Assembly: GCA_040756655.1 (NCBI GenBank)
Contig: JBFLYN010000030.1
Coordinates: forward strand, 1 to 40,526
Source: JBFLYN01 sp040756655
Lineage (GTDB): Bacteria > Bacillota > Sulfobacillia > UBA8153
Length of the DNA stretch: 40,526 bases
Direction of reading: 5' to 3'
Positions 25,044 through 33,900 of this stretch are shown piece by piece. Both the position numbers and the translations under genes were made by a program. Within the stretch, counting starts at the first letter, position 1. Each line of letters begins with the position of its first letter. Below the pieces are notes generated by a model. It searched no databases and was not told the DNA's origin. It saw nothing but the letters and a program-made list of their open reading frames with translations.

Positions 25044-25457
25044 CTAGTGGGTGATGGACAGCGCCCGGCTGGGCGCCGAGAAGTAGATGACGGCCTTGGT
25101 CGCGAAGAGCCCGGCAAAAGTCGCCCTCGCGTCAAGGCCCGGGACGACCAAAGACAGACCTAGCGCTAAGAGCGCCAGTTGCACCCGGCGGCGGTACCGA
25201 TGCCCCAGGAATACCCCGGCCTCCCTCTCCTTCATCTTTAGAGAACGGTGAACGCTGGCAGCCAGCTGGTGAAAGGAGAGCAGGGTCACGCACCCCCCGA
25301 GCAGCCAGCCGTAGGCTGCCGCCCGGTATCCCAGGGCAAAGGCTACGAGGAAACCCGCCAGGACAGCCGCCTGTCCCCGGTCTTCGATGTGGTAGATGAT
25401 GTGTCGGCGCAGCTGCTCCCGGCGCCGCGGCCTGCTGGCCAACCGGTCGATTCTCAT
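25044..25457 (-). CDS. ATP synthase subunit I-like membrane protein
   Basis: 137-residue protein with four likely membrane segments (about residues 30-47, 49-66, 93-108 and 114-129). The pattern GWLLGGCVTLLSFHQLAASVHRSL, then a charged stretch, then RRVQLALLALGLSL and ATFAGLFATKAVIYFSA fits the AtpI / ATP-synthase-I family, which helps assemble the c-ring. ATG 25457 follows GGGGAG by 9 bases. No other ATP-synthase gene is near, which is unusual. It lies 160 bases upstream of agrB on the same strand and could be co-transcribed. Confidence 0.6.
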   Translation of the reverse strand: MRIDRLASRPRRREQLRRHIIYHIEDRGQAAVLAGFLVAFALGYRAAAYGWLLGGCVTLLSFHQLAASVHRSLKMKEREAGVFLGHRYRRRVQLALLALGLSLVVPGLDARATFAGLFATKAVIYFSAPSRALSITH

Positions 25458-25503
25458 GTGGTCTCACTCCCCTGCAGAGCATATTTCCCAGGACGCGGGT
25501 TTA

Positions 25504-25515
25504 CCATACGTATGG
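25504..25515. promoter_or_regulatory. 12-bp palindrome upstream of the nitrilase gene
   Basis: CCATACGTATGG is a perfect palindrome with flanking A/T-rich positions, in the 101-base gap between the divergent ATP-synthase-I-like gene and the nitrilase gene. It could be an operator for either. No regulator gene is nearby. Confidence 0.3.
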
Positions 25516-25558
25516 AAAGGATTGTGCGGCTCCATCAAGAACTATTGCAGGTGGGGTG

Positions 25559-27202
25559 ATGTTGGTGAACTGCTACGTGGCCGCAGCTGTACAGTACGAG
25601 CCAGAATTCGGCGCTGTGGATGTGAACCTGGAACAGCTGGCCGGTTTGGTGCAGCAGGCCGCCTCTGCAGGTGCCCAACTGGTGGTGTTGCCCGAGATGG
25701 CCACCACCGGTTATGTGTTTCGGTCCCGCGAGGAAATCTCGCCCCTGGTACAGCCGGTGCCAGGCCCGGTCACGGATTTCCTGGGCCAGCTGGCTGCCCG
25801 CACCGGAACCCACCTGGTGATGGGCCTGGCCGAGGTGGACGAGGAAACCGGCATCTTCTACAACACTGCGGTGCTCATGGGCAGCAATGGTGCTCTCCTG
25901 GGCAAGTACCGGAAGCTCCATTCCTTTGTCGATGAAACCCGCTGGGCTAAAGATGGCGACCTGGGAATGCCGGTGTTCGACACTGCCCTGGGCAGGATCG
26001 CCATGATGATCTGCATGGATGCGGACTATTTCGAGACTGCAAGGCTGGCCGCCTTGCAGGGGGCCGATGTCATAGCGTTTCCCACCAACTGGTTGGGCCC
26101 TGCCCCCAGCAAGAGCTGGCGTGCCCGGGCTTTGGAAAACCGGGTTTACGTGGTGGCCGCCGATCGTTGGGGGGAGGAACGGGGCATCAGGTTTTCCGGG
26201 GGCTCGGCCATCATCGGCCCGGGCGGCGAAGTGCTATCCTGGTTGGAGCGGGGTAATGGAGTGGTGACTGCGGAGATCGACCTTGCCACGGCCCGGGATA
26301 AGCACGTGCCTGGTTTTGGCCACGTACTGGCCCGCCGGATGCCACGGGAGTACCACGGCGTAGTCATCAACAGCTACCTGTGGTCGCCCGCCTCGGTCCA
26401 GGGTCTTCCCCCGGAACGCCAGAGCGGGGTGGCAGTGGTGCAACTGCGGGCGCGGCCCGGCAGTCCCGAGGCTATGGTCATATCGGCAGTGGAGGCAGTG
26501 GAAGCGGTGGTGGCAGGCACGGGAGGGGCGGTGGACTTGGTAGTGCTCCCCGAAGCCCTGGTGGCGGCGGGAGCGGACCATGCCGCGCTGGCGGAGGAGA
26601 TCCCGGGCCCGGTGACCCACCGTTTCCTCGAACTGGCTACCCGCTTTGGCCTGTACATTGCTTTCGGACTGCCGGAAAGAGCGCCCAGTGGGCTGTATTC
26701 CAGCGTGGTCTTGGTGGGACCCGATGAGATCTACGGGCTATACCGGAAGCTGCACCTGACTCCAGCCGACGAGCAGTGGTGCCGGACCGGGGACTTGGGC
26801 ATGCCTACGGTGGACTTACCTCTGGGAAGAGTGGCCCTACTGACCGCCACTGACCTTATGGTCCCGGAGACGGCCCGTACCGTGGCCAAGAAAGGGGCGG
26901 ACCTGATCTGTGCTCCGGGAGCCTGGGCTGACCCAAGCACCACCTGGTTATGGGATGACCGGTGGGCGGGCAACGATACGCTCCTGGCCGTAGCCAACCT
27001 CAGTGGCCAAGGATTTGCGGGCAGGAGCACAGTCTTTGGGAACCTGGAAGAGAAACAGCGGGCCCGGGTGGATGCGGATGCCGGGTGGGCTTGCCTAACC
27101 GTAGATACCAAGTGGGAGCGGCGGATCCGCCAAAAGGAGATGCTGAGGCGGCTCCAGCCGGGCTGGTACTCCCCACTGGTCAAAGGCAAACATCGCGGGT
27201 AG
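25559..27202 (+). CDS. Tandem two-domain nitrilase-superfamily protein
   Basis: Carbon-nitrogen hydrolase with two nitrilase domains in one chain, 547 residues, twice the usual length. Domain 1 (about 5-275) has the full triad: Glu46 (VLPEMATTGY), Lys119 (KYRKLH) and Cys152 (MMICMDADYFE). Domain 2 (about 290-520) keeps Glu332 (VLPEALVA) and Lys397 (LYRKLHLT), but the Cys position is Ala430 (LLTATDLMVPE). So one active and one catalytically dead domain are expected, the latter perhaps for dimer-like contacts. An amide is the likely substrate type; the exact one cannot be read. ATG 25559 is used; TTG 25562 and GTG 25565 are alternatives. Confidence 0.88.
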   Translation: MLVNCYVAAAVQYEPEFGAVDVNLEQLAGLVQQAASAGAQLVVLPEMATTGYVFRSREEISPLVQPVPGPVTDFLGQLAARTGTHLVMGLAEVDEETGIFYNTAVLMGSNGALLGKYRKLHSFVDETRWAKDGDLGMPVFDTALGRIAMMICMDADYFETARLAALQGADVIAFPTNWLGPAPSKSWRARALENRVYVVAADRWGEERGIRFSGGSAIIGPGGEVLSWLERGNGVVTAEIDLATARDKHVPGFGHVLARRMPREYHGVVINSYLWSPASVQGLPPERQSGVAVVQLRARPGSPEAMVISAVEAVEAVVAGTGGAVDLVVLPEALVAAGADHAALAEEIPGPVTHRFLELATRFGLYIAFGLPERAPSGLYSSVVLVGPDEIYGLYRKLHLTPADEQWCRTGDLGMPTVDLPLGRVALLTATDLMVPETARTVAKKGADLICAPGAWADPSTTWLWDDRWAGNDTLLAVANLSGQGFAGRSTVFGNLEEKQRARVDADAGWACLTVDTKWERRIRQKEMLRRLQPGWYSPLVKGKHRG

Positions 27203-27230
27203 ACCCCGCCGGGAGGAGCTGGTGCCATCG

Positions 27231-27246
27231 TAACGGCACGCCGTTA
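27231..27246 (+). repeat. Small hairpin upstream of the aminotransferase gene
   Basis: TAACGG and CCGTTA form a 6-bp stem around CACG in the 138-base gap between the nitrilase and aminotransferase genes. There is no T-run and no T-box or riboswitch motif recognised around it. Confidence 0.25.
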
Positions 27247-27340
27247 TACCGGAGCAATCGTCCTGCATACCATACTGGCAATGCTGGAAAAGATTCCAGC
27301 TGGAGGCAACCGGTTTACAGTGAAATGGGGGGAGAGCCAA

Positions 27341-28534
27341 GTGACATTAGCCCGACGTGCCCTGGCCATCAAGACCTCGCCCACGCTTGCCCTGGACGCG
27401 CGCACCAAGGAACTGCAACGGCAAGGCGTGGACATCATCAGCTTTGCCGTGGGGGAACCGGATTTTGACACCCCGCAGCACATCAAAGAAGCCGCCATTG
27501 AAGCCATAGCCCAGGGCTTTACCAAGTACACGCCGGCCAACGGCATTCCCGAACTAAGAGAAGCCATAGCTGCCAAGTTCAAGAAAGAAAACGGCTTAGA
27601 CTACAAGCCTGCCGACACCATGGTCTCCGTCGGTGCCAAGCATTGCATCTTCAACGCCGTCATGGTTTTGTGCGACGAAGGAGACGAAGTGCTGATTCCC
27701 GTGCCATACTGGGTTAGCTACCCGGAAATGGTGCGAGTAGCGGGCGGGGTCCCGGTGGAGGTGCAGTCCACCGCCGCCGAGGGCTTCAAGCTCTCCGGCA
27801 AGAAACTGGCCCAGAGCATCACTCCAAAGACACGCGCGCTTATCCTGAACAGCCCATCCAACCCCTCGGGGGCCGTCTACCACCGGCATGAACTGGAGGA
27901 ACTGGCCGAAGTAATCCTCAAGCACAACTTGTGGGTTATATCGGATGAGATATACGAACACCTCATCTACGACGGTTACGAACACGTAAGCATCGCCGCG
28001 CTGGGACCAGAGATCAAGGCTCGTACCGTGGTGGTCAACGGGGTGTCCAAGGCGTTTGCCATGACCGGCTGGCGTATCGGGTACCTGGCTGCCCCGCCTG
28101 CTCTGTTGCGGGCCATGGGTGACCTGCAAAGCCATGCCACCAGCAACGCCAACTCCATCGCGCAGAAGGCTTCGGTAGCAGCCCTGACCGGGCCCAAGGA
28201 GCCCATTGTCCAGATGGCGCAGGAGTTCGATAGTCGGCGCCGGTACATGACTGAGAGGATAAGGGCATTTCCAGGTTTCAGCTGCCAGCTTCCCGCCGGG
28301 GCATTCTACGTGTTCCCTGACATCACCGGAGTGCTGGGCAAAAAGTACCAGGGCCAGGTTATACAGGACGATAACGCACTGGCCGAACTGATCCTTACCG
28401 AAGCCCACGTGGCCGTAGTGCCGGGGTCCGGGTTTGGATCCCCATCCAACCTGCGCTTCTCCTACGCTACGTCCATGGCCAAGATCGAGGCCGGGCTGGA
28501 CCGTATAGAACGCTTTTTGGGGAAACTGGAATAA
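27341..28534 (+). CDS. Class I PLP-dependent aminotransferase (aspartate-type)
   Basis: Fold-type I aminotransferase, 397 residues, of the Bacillus/Thermus aspartate aminotransferase group, which moves amino groups between aspartate or related acids and 2-oxoglutarate; some members act on prephenate. It has the N-terminal LARRALAIKTSPTLALDA and FAVGEPDFDTP, PLP contacts YW (123-124) and NSPSNPSG, SDEIYEHL, and Schiff-base Lys237 in NGVSKAFAMTGWRIGY. The C-terminal Arg is in LRFSYA. GTG 27341 is chosen because GGGGAGAG precedes it and the family starts here; upstream in-frame ATG 27281 has no good ribosome binding site. Confidence 0.92.
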   Translation: MTLARRALAIKTSPTLALDARTKELQRQGVDIISFAVGEPDFDTPQHIKEAAIEAIAQGFTKYTPANGIPELREAIAAKFKKENGLDYKPADTMVSVGAKHCIFNAVMVLCDEGDEVLIPVPYWVSYPEMVRVAGGVPVEVQSTAAEGFKLSGKKLAQSITPKTRALILNSPSNPSGAVYHRHELEELAEVILKHNLWVISDEIYEHLIYDGYEHVSIAALGPEIKARTVVVNGVSKAFAMTGWRIGYLAAPPALLRAMGDLQSHATSNANSIAQKASVAALTGPKEPIVQMAQEFDSRRRYMTERIRAFPGFSCQLPAGAFYVFPDITGVLGKKYQGQVIQDDNALAELILTEAHVAVVPGSGFGSPSNLRFSYATSMAKIEAGLDRIERFLGKLE

Positions 28535-28552
28535 CCGGGAGGCGAATGGGCT

Positions 28553-29920
28553 GTGGACTGGACTGGCAAACGCGTGGCCGTGGTTGGGCTCGGCCGCTCC
28601 AACGTGGCATTGGCCCGCTATCTATACGGCCGCGGTGCCACCCTGGTGGGGTTTGACGCCAAAACCGCCGCGGAACTGGGCGACCGGTACCAGATCCTTG
28701 CAGCCCTTCCCGGCTTGGAGTTCAGCCTGGGACCGGGTTACCTGGAAAGGCTGACCGGCTTTGACACCATATTCGTCACTCCAGGCATAAAAAAGCACCT
28801 GCCCGAGCTGAAACGGGCACGGGCAGAAGGAGCAGTCCTTTCCTCGGAGACCGCGCTTTTTCTTGAGCTTTGCCGCGCCCCGGTGGTAGGGATCACCGGC
28901 AGCTCCGGGAAGACGACTACCACAACCCTGGTGGGCCAGATGCTGGCGGCAGCTGGTGACCGTCCCGTGTACGTTGGAGGGAACATCGGGCAGGTACTTA
29001 TCGAGCTGGTGGAAGATATCCCGGACCATGCTTGGGTAGTGCTGGAACTATCTTCGTTCCAGCTCCAGCTGGTACGAAGCAGTCCCCACCTGGCCGCGTT
29101 GCTCAACCTCAGGCCCAACCACCTGGATGTCCACTGCTCCTATGACGAGTACGTGGAATCCAAGTGCCGGATCTTCCATCACCAGCGCCCCGGCGATTGG
29201 CTGGTGTTCAACGCCGACGATCCGGAAGTGGTCCGGCACAGCCTGGGGAGCCCGGCGGGCCGGGCCGGTTTCAGCCGGAAAGGCCCGGTGCGGCCGGGCG
29301 CCTTTTTGCAGGATGGGGTACTGGTTGGGGCGGTGGGTGCAATAGAAGAACCTATCTTGCAGGCCCGGGAGCTCCTCATCCCCGGCGATCACAACGTGGA
29401 AAACGCCCTAGCAGCGAGCACGTTGGCCCTGTTGGCCGGTGCCCGCCCCCAGACCATCGGCCAGGTGCTCTCAACCTTCGCTGGGGTCGAGCACCGGCTG
29501 GAGCTGGTACGGGTGCTTGATGGGGTAAGGTACGTCAACGACTCCATTGCCACCAGTCCCGACCGGACCGCAGCCGCCCTGCGCACGGTCCCGGGGGGCG
29601 TCCTGCTCATCGCCGGGGGTTACGACAAGGGCCTGGATTTCGACGAGCTGGCCCGGGTCATGGAAGGTAAGGTGCGGGTGCTGGTCACCCTCGGAACGAC
29701 GGCACCCCGCATCGAAGCCGCAGTAAGCCGGCTTCCGGCCAAGGGGAGGCCCGTAGTGGTCCGGGCCCGGGACTTGGCTGAAGCGGTAGTGAGCGCACGC
29801 CATCATGGGCAGGACGGGGAAACCGTGTTGCTGTCTCCGGCCTGCGCCAGCTTTGACATGTTCGCCAACTTCGAAGAGCGCGGCCAGGCCTTCAAAGACC
29901 TGGTCCACGCCCTGCACTGA
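28553..29920 (+). CDS. murD: UDP-N-acetylmuramoyl-L-alanine--D-glutamate ligase
   Basis: Cytoplasmic peptidoglycan-precursor enzyme that adds D-glutamate to UDP-MurNAc-L-Ala, using ATP. 455 residues, normal length. Domain 1 has the Rossmann-like VAVVGLGRSNVALARYL, the central domain has the P-loop ITGSSGKTT at 114-122, followed by the NLRPNHLDVH motif, and the C-terminal domain has the HRLE...VNDSIATSP and ASFDMFANFEERG blocks. GTG 28553, 9 bases after GGGAGG. It stands outside a dcw cluster, 18 bases after the aminotransferase, so the two may be co-transcribed. Confidence 0.95.
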   Translation: MDWTGKRVAVVGLGRSNVALARYLYGRGATLVGFDAKTAAELGDRYQILAALPGLEFSLGPGYLERLTGFDTIFVTPGIKKHLPELKRARAEGAVLSSETALFLELCRAPVVGITGSSGKTTTTTLVGQMLAAAGDRPVYVGGNIGQVLIELVEDIPDHAWVVLELSSFQLQLVRSSPHLAALLNLRPNHLDVHCSYDEYVESKCRIFHHQRPGDWLVFNADDPEVVRHSLGSPAGRAGFSRKGPVRPGAFLQDGVLVGAVGAIEEPILQARELLIPGDHNVENALAASTLALLAGARPQTIGQVLSTFAGVEHRLELVRVLDGVRYVNDSIATSPDRTAAALRTVPGGVLLIAGGYDKGLDFDELARVMEGKVRVLVTLGTTAPRIEAAVSRLPAKGRPVVVRARDLAEAVVSARHHGQDGETVLLSPACASFDMFANFEERGQAFKDLVHALH

Positions 29921-29927
29921 GCGGCCC

Positions 29928-30632
29928 ATGGAAGCCACTCGCTCTAGCCTGGCCACACTGGTCCGTCTGCTCCGGCAAGCCCATGCCCAAAAGGAAGGGC
30001 CGCCTACGCTTCTTAGCGATATGGACGGTGATCCCCTGGATGTCCTCATCCTGACCGTGCTGAGCCAGGCTACCAACGACCGCAACGCGGCCGTAGCCTA
30101 TGCCCGGCTGCGGACGCGGTTTCCCAGCTGGGACCAAGTGCTGGATGCTCCCGTGGAAAAGCTAGCTGCGGCCATCGCACCCGGCGGCCTAGGTCCCCAG
30201 AAGGCAGCCCGGATCAAGGAAGTGCTCAGACTGGTGGCGGAGCGGGGGACGCTGGGGCTGGGCTGGCTCAAAGAGCAGCCCCCCGGGAGGGCCATGGAGT
30301 TCCTGAACAGCTTGCCGGGGGTGGGACCCAAGACGGCTGCCTGTGTCCTCCTGTTTGGGCTTGGGCAGCCGGCGTTCCCTGTGGATACGCACGTAGCCAG
30401 GCTGGCCCGGCGGTTGGGGTTGGCCGGCCCCAACGAGCCGGCAGAGCGCATACAACAGAGGCTGGAGGGGCTGGTGGAGCCCGGGGACGCCCGGGACTTG
30501 CACATAACCTTGATCCATCACGGCAGAACCGTCTGCCACGCCCGGCGTCCCGCGTGCGGGCGCTGCGTGCTGGCGGGCGTGTGTGCCAGCCGGGAGGAAT
30601 CCGGAGGCTCCGTCCAGAAATCTATGCCATAG
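29928..30632 (+). CDS. nth: Endonuclease III-family DNA glycosylase
   Basis: Base-excision repair glycosylase/AP lyase of 234 residues for oxidised pyrimidines. The helix-hairpin-helix LPGVGPKTA carries the catalytic Lys135, and Asp153 lies in PVDTHVARL. The C-terminal cysteines 203, 210, 213 and 219 have the C-x6-C-x2-C-x5-C spacing of a [4Fe-4S] cluster. LSQATNDRN replaces the more common LSQQTTD. ATG 29928, 7 bases after murD; no strong ribosome binding site, so translation may be coupled to murD. Confidence 0.9.
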   Translation: MEATRSSLATLVRLLRQAHAQKEGPPTLLSDMDGDPLDVLILTVLSQATNDRNAAVAYARLRTRFPSWDQVLDAPVEKLAAAIAPGGLGPQKAARIKEVLRLVAERGTLGLGWLKEQPPGRAMEFLNSLPGVGPKTAACVLLFGLGQPAFPVDTHVARLARRLGLAGPNEPAERIQQRLEGLVEPGDARDLHITLIHHGRTVCHARRPACGRCVLAGVCASREESGGSVQKSMP

Positions 30633-30653
30633 TCTGGCGCTGGCCGTTTACGT

Positions 30654-30815
30654 CTATTCAGGCGGCTTCTGGGGCGGTTCCCGAGGTACCGTTTCAGGCT
30701 GGTGGTCTGCGGTGTGTTTGATGTCCTTTTCGCAGTAAGGACAGACCCAGGACTGGTAGTTGGTGGCAGCCGAATAGGACAGGCCTTCGCAGTGGGGACA
30801 CTTCTTCCAGGGCAC
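30654..30815 (-). CDS. Small zinc-ribbon protein
   Basis: 53-residue protein with two CxxC knuckles: Cys6/Cys9 (KKCPHCEG) and Cys25/Cys28 (VCPYCEK), which should bind one Zn2+, followed by a Pro/Glu-rich tail. Start GTG 30815, 9 bases after GAGGAGG. A good promoter (-10 TATAAT) lies upstream. Divergent from dnaE and convergent with nth. Not recognised beyond the ribbon; a role in nucleic-acid or protein binding is possible. Confidence 0.75.
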   Translation of the reverse strand: MPWKKCPHCEGLSYSAATNYQSWVCPYCEKDIKHTADHQPETVPREPPQKPPE

Positions 30816-30852
30816 CAGATTAAACCTCCTCTACCAGATTCGGGCAACCATA

Positions 30853-30881
30853 ATTATATGATTGGTCCAGACTTTCTGCAA
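30853..30881 (-). promoter_or_regulatory. Sigma-A promoter for the zinc-ribbon gene
   Basis: On the minus strand TTGCAG (30881-30876), a 17-base spacer and a perfect TATAAT (30858-30853). The start point would be near 30846, giving a leader of about 30 bases with GAGGAGG. The -35 matches only in its TTG; spacing and -10 are ideal. Confidence 0.6.
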
Positions 30882-30912
30882 GTGTTTCTATTTTCGAGGG
30901 GGGAGTGGCAGA

Positions 30913-33900
30913 GTGTTCGTCCACCTGCATGTACATACGGAGTACTCCCTCCTGGATGGGAACTGTCGCATTGAGCCCATGGTGCGGGCGGCCCGGGAAC
31001 TGGGCATGCCCGCCGTGGCCATCACCGACCATGGGACTATGTACGGCGTGGTGGAATTCTACCGGGCATGCGGGAGATATGGGATCAAGCCCATCATCGG
31101 TTGTGAGGTATATGTGGCCCGGCGTACACGCTTTGACCGGGAGGCTCGCCTGGATGACGACCCACATCACCTGGTTCTCTTGGCCGAGAATGCCCAGGGC
31201 TACTCCAACCTGCTGCACCTGGTGTCCCGCGCCTCCGTGGAAGGCTTCTACTACCGGCCCCGGGTCGACCACGAACTGCTGGCCTCCTGTGGCCAGGGCC
31301 TCATTGCGCTCAGCGCTTGTCACTCGGGGGAGATTCCCCGGCTGTTGCTGGCCGGTCGGAAGAAGGAAGCCCGGGCCCGGGCCAGCTCTTACCGCGACAT
31401 TTTTGGTCCTGAGGGCTTCTTTCTCGAACTGCAGGACAACGGGGTTGACGGTCAAAAGCGCCTGAACACCTCTCTTGCGGAGTTGGCCGGGGACTTGGGT
31501 TTGCCGTTAGTGGCCACCAATGACTGCCACTACCTCGCCCAGGAAGACGCCCGGGCCCACGATGTGCTCTTGTGCATCCAGACTAACAAGACAGTGGATG
31601 ACGCCAGTCGCCTCAAGTTTCCTAGCTCGCAGTTCTACTTTCGTTCGTCCCAGGAAATGCGGGAGCGGTTCAGGTCATATCCCCAGGCCATCACCAATAC
31701 CCTGGCCATTGCCGAACGGTGTTGCGTGGAATTGGAGTTTGATAGTTTCCACCTGCCCGAGTTCCGCTTGCCCCCCGGGACCACGGCTCACCAGGAACTC
31801 CGGCGTCTGTGCGCAGAGCGCCTGCCCGGCCGCTACCCCCAGGTTACCCCCGGGGTAACCGCCAGGCTGGAGTATGAACTGGCTACCATCGAAAAGATGG
31901 GCTTCTCCGGGTACTTCCTCATCGTGTCGGACTTTATCGATTTCGCCCGTTCGCGCCATATCGCGGTAGGGCCAGGGCGAGGCTCGACTGCGGGCTCTCT
32001 TGTTGCTTATGTGCTGGGCATCACCGACATGGACCCTCTACGACACGGACTGGTGTTTGAGCGCTTTTTGAACCTAGAGCGTATCACCCTGCCCGATATG
32101 GACATCGATTTCTGCGTGGAGCGTCGCGGTGAGGTCATCGATTACGTCACCGCCAAGTACGGCTCGGAGAACGTGGCCCAGATCATCACCTTCGGTTCCA
32201 TGCAACCCAGGGCCGTTATCCGCGACGTGGGCCGCGCCCTGGGGTGGCCTTACGCCGACGCCGACCGCATTGCCAAGGCTGTGCCTGCCCAGCTGGGGAT
32301 CACCCTGGACCGGGCACTGGAGCTATCGACGGAGCTCAAAGAAGCCCACGACACCAGGCCCGAAGTCCAGGAGCTTCTGTCCATTGCGCGGGCGCTGGAG
32401 GGTATGCCCCGGCACGCTTCGGTGCACGCGGCAGGTGTGGTGATTACGCCCGAGCGCGTAGACCGCCACGTGCCGGTTCAGAAGATGCCAGACGGGACCG
32501 TGGTTACCCAGTTCACCTACGACGCGTTGGAACAGATGGGGCTTTTGAAGTTTGATTTTCTGGGCCTCCGCACGCTCACCGTGCTCCAAGAGGCAGTGCG
32601 GCTCATCGAGGAAAACCACGGTCGCAGGCTGGAACTGGACTCCTTGCCGTTGGACGATGAGGCTACCTACGCATTGCTGTCCCGGGGAGAGGCCATCGGC
32701 GTGTTCCAGCTGGAGTCAGGGTGGGTCAGGCAGTACCTGAAGGAACTGGCCCCCAGTCGCTTTGAGGATATTGTGGCCAGCATCGCCCTGTGCCGGCCCG
32801 GCCCCATGGAGTATATACCGGAGTTTATCCGCTCCAAGCGCGGGACTCCCGTCTACCCTCACCCGGTCTTAGAACCCATCCTGGCCGAGACCTACGGGAT
32901 CATGGTCTACCAGGAACAGGTATTGCAGGTGGCTGCGACCATCGCCGGTTTCAGCCTGGGCCAGGCAGATATCCTGCGGCGGGCGGTGGGGAAGAAGAAG
33001 AAGGATCTTCTGGACGACATGCGCCTGGCGTTTGTGGAGGGCGCGGTCCGCCAGGGCTATACCCGGGAATTGGCAGAGAGCATCTACGAGCTCATCATGA
33101 AGTTTGCCAACTACGGTTTCAGCAAAAACCATGCTGCCCCCTACGCTCTTCTCAGCTACAGGAGCGCCTACCTCAAGGCCCACTACCCGGCGGAGTTCAT
33201 GGCCGCCCAGCTTTCCAGCCTTATGGGCTCCAACGAGCGCATCGCCTTCTACGTGGACGAGTGCCGCCGGTTGGGCCTGGGGATGCTACCGCCGGATATC
33301 AACGCCAGCGCGGTGAGCTTCTCCGTGGAAAGCCGCGGGATCCGCTTCGGCCTGGGCGCCGTCAAGAACCTGGGCCGGGCGGCGGCTGGAGCCATCGTCT
33401 CGGCCCGCGCATCGGGTCCATTCACCAGCCTCCGGGACTTCTGCGAACGGGTAGATCCCCGGTCGCAAAACCGCCGGGCGCTGGAAAGCTTGATCCGGGC
33501 GGGTGCTTTTGACAGCCTGAGGCTGCGCCGCTCCCAGCTTCTGGCCATGCTGGATGGGGTCATGGAATCGGTCCAGGCAGAGCGGAGGCGGACGTCGGCC
33601 AACCAGATTTCTCTGTTCTCCGGCGCAGCTGCCATGCCAGAGCCCGCAGCAGACTGCGTGCCCGACTTGCCCGAACTCCCGCTCGTGGACCGCCTGGGGG
33701 AAGAGCGCGAGCTTTTGGGTATGTACTTGAGCGGGCACCCTCTGGCCGAGCATGAAGCCAAGCTATGGGCGCTGGTCACGGCGGCCACTGCCGAACTGCC
33801 GGAGCTCCCTGACGAGAGCCAGGTAGTACTGGGCGGCCTGGTTACCGCCGTCAAACAGGTAGCGACCCGTTCGGGAGGCGTCATGGCGTTCATGACGCTG

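Noticed and set aside
27203..27340. T-box or riboswitch upstream of the aminotransferase gene
   Set aside because: No T-box core sequence, no specifier-loop architecture and no terminator T-run; only small hairpins.
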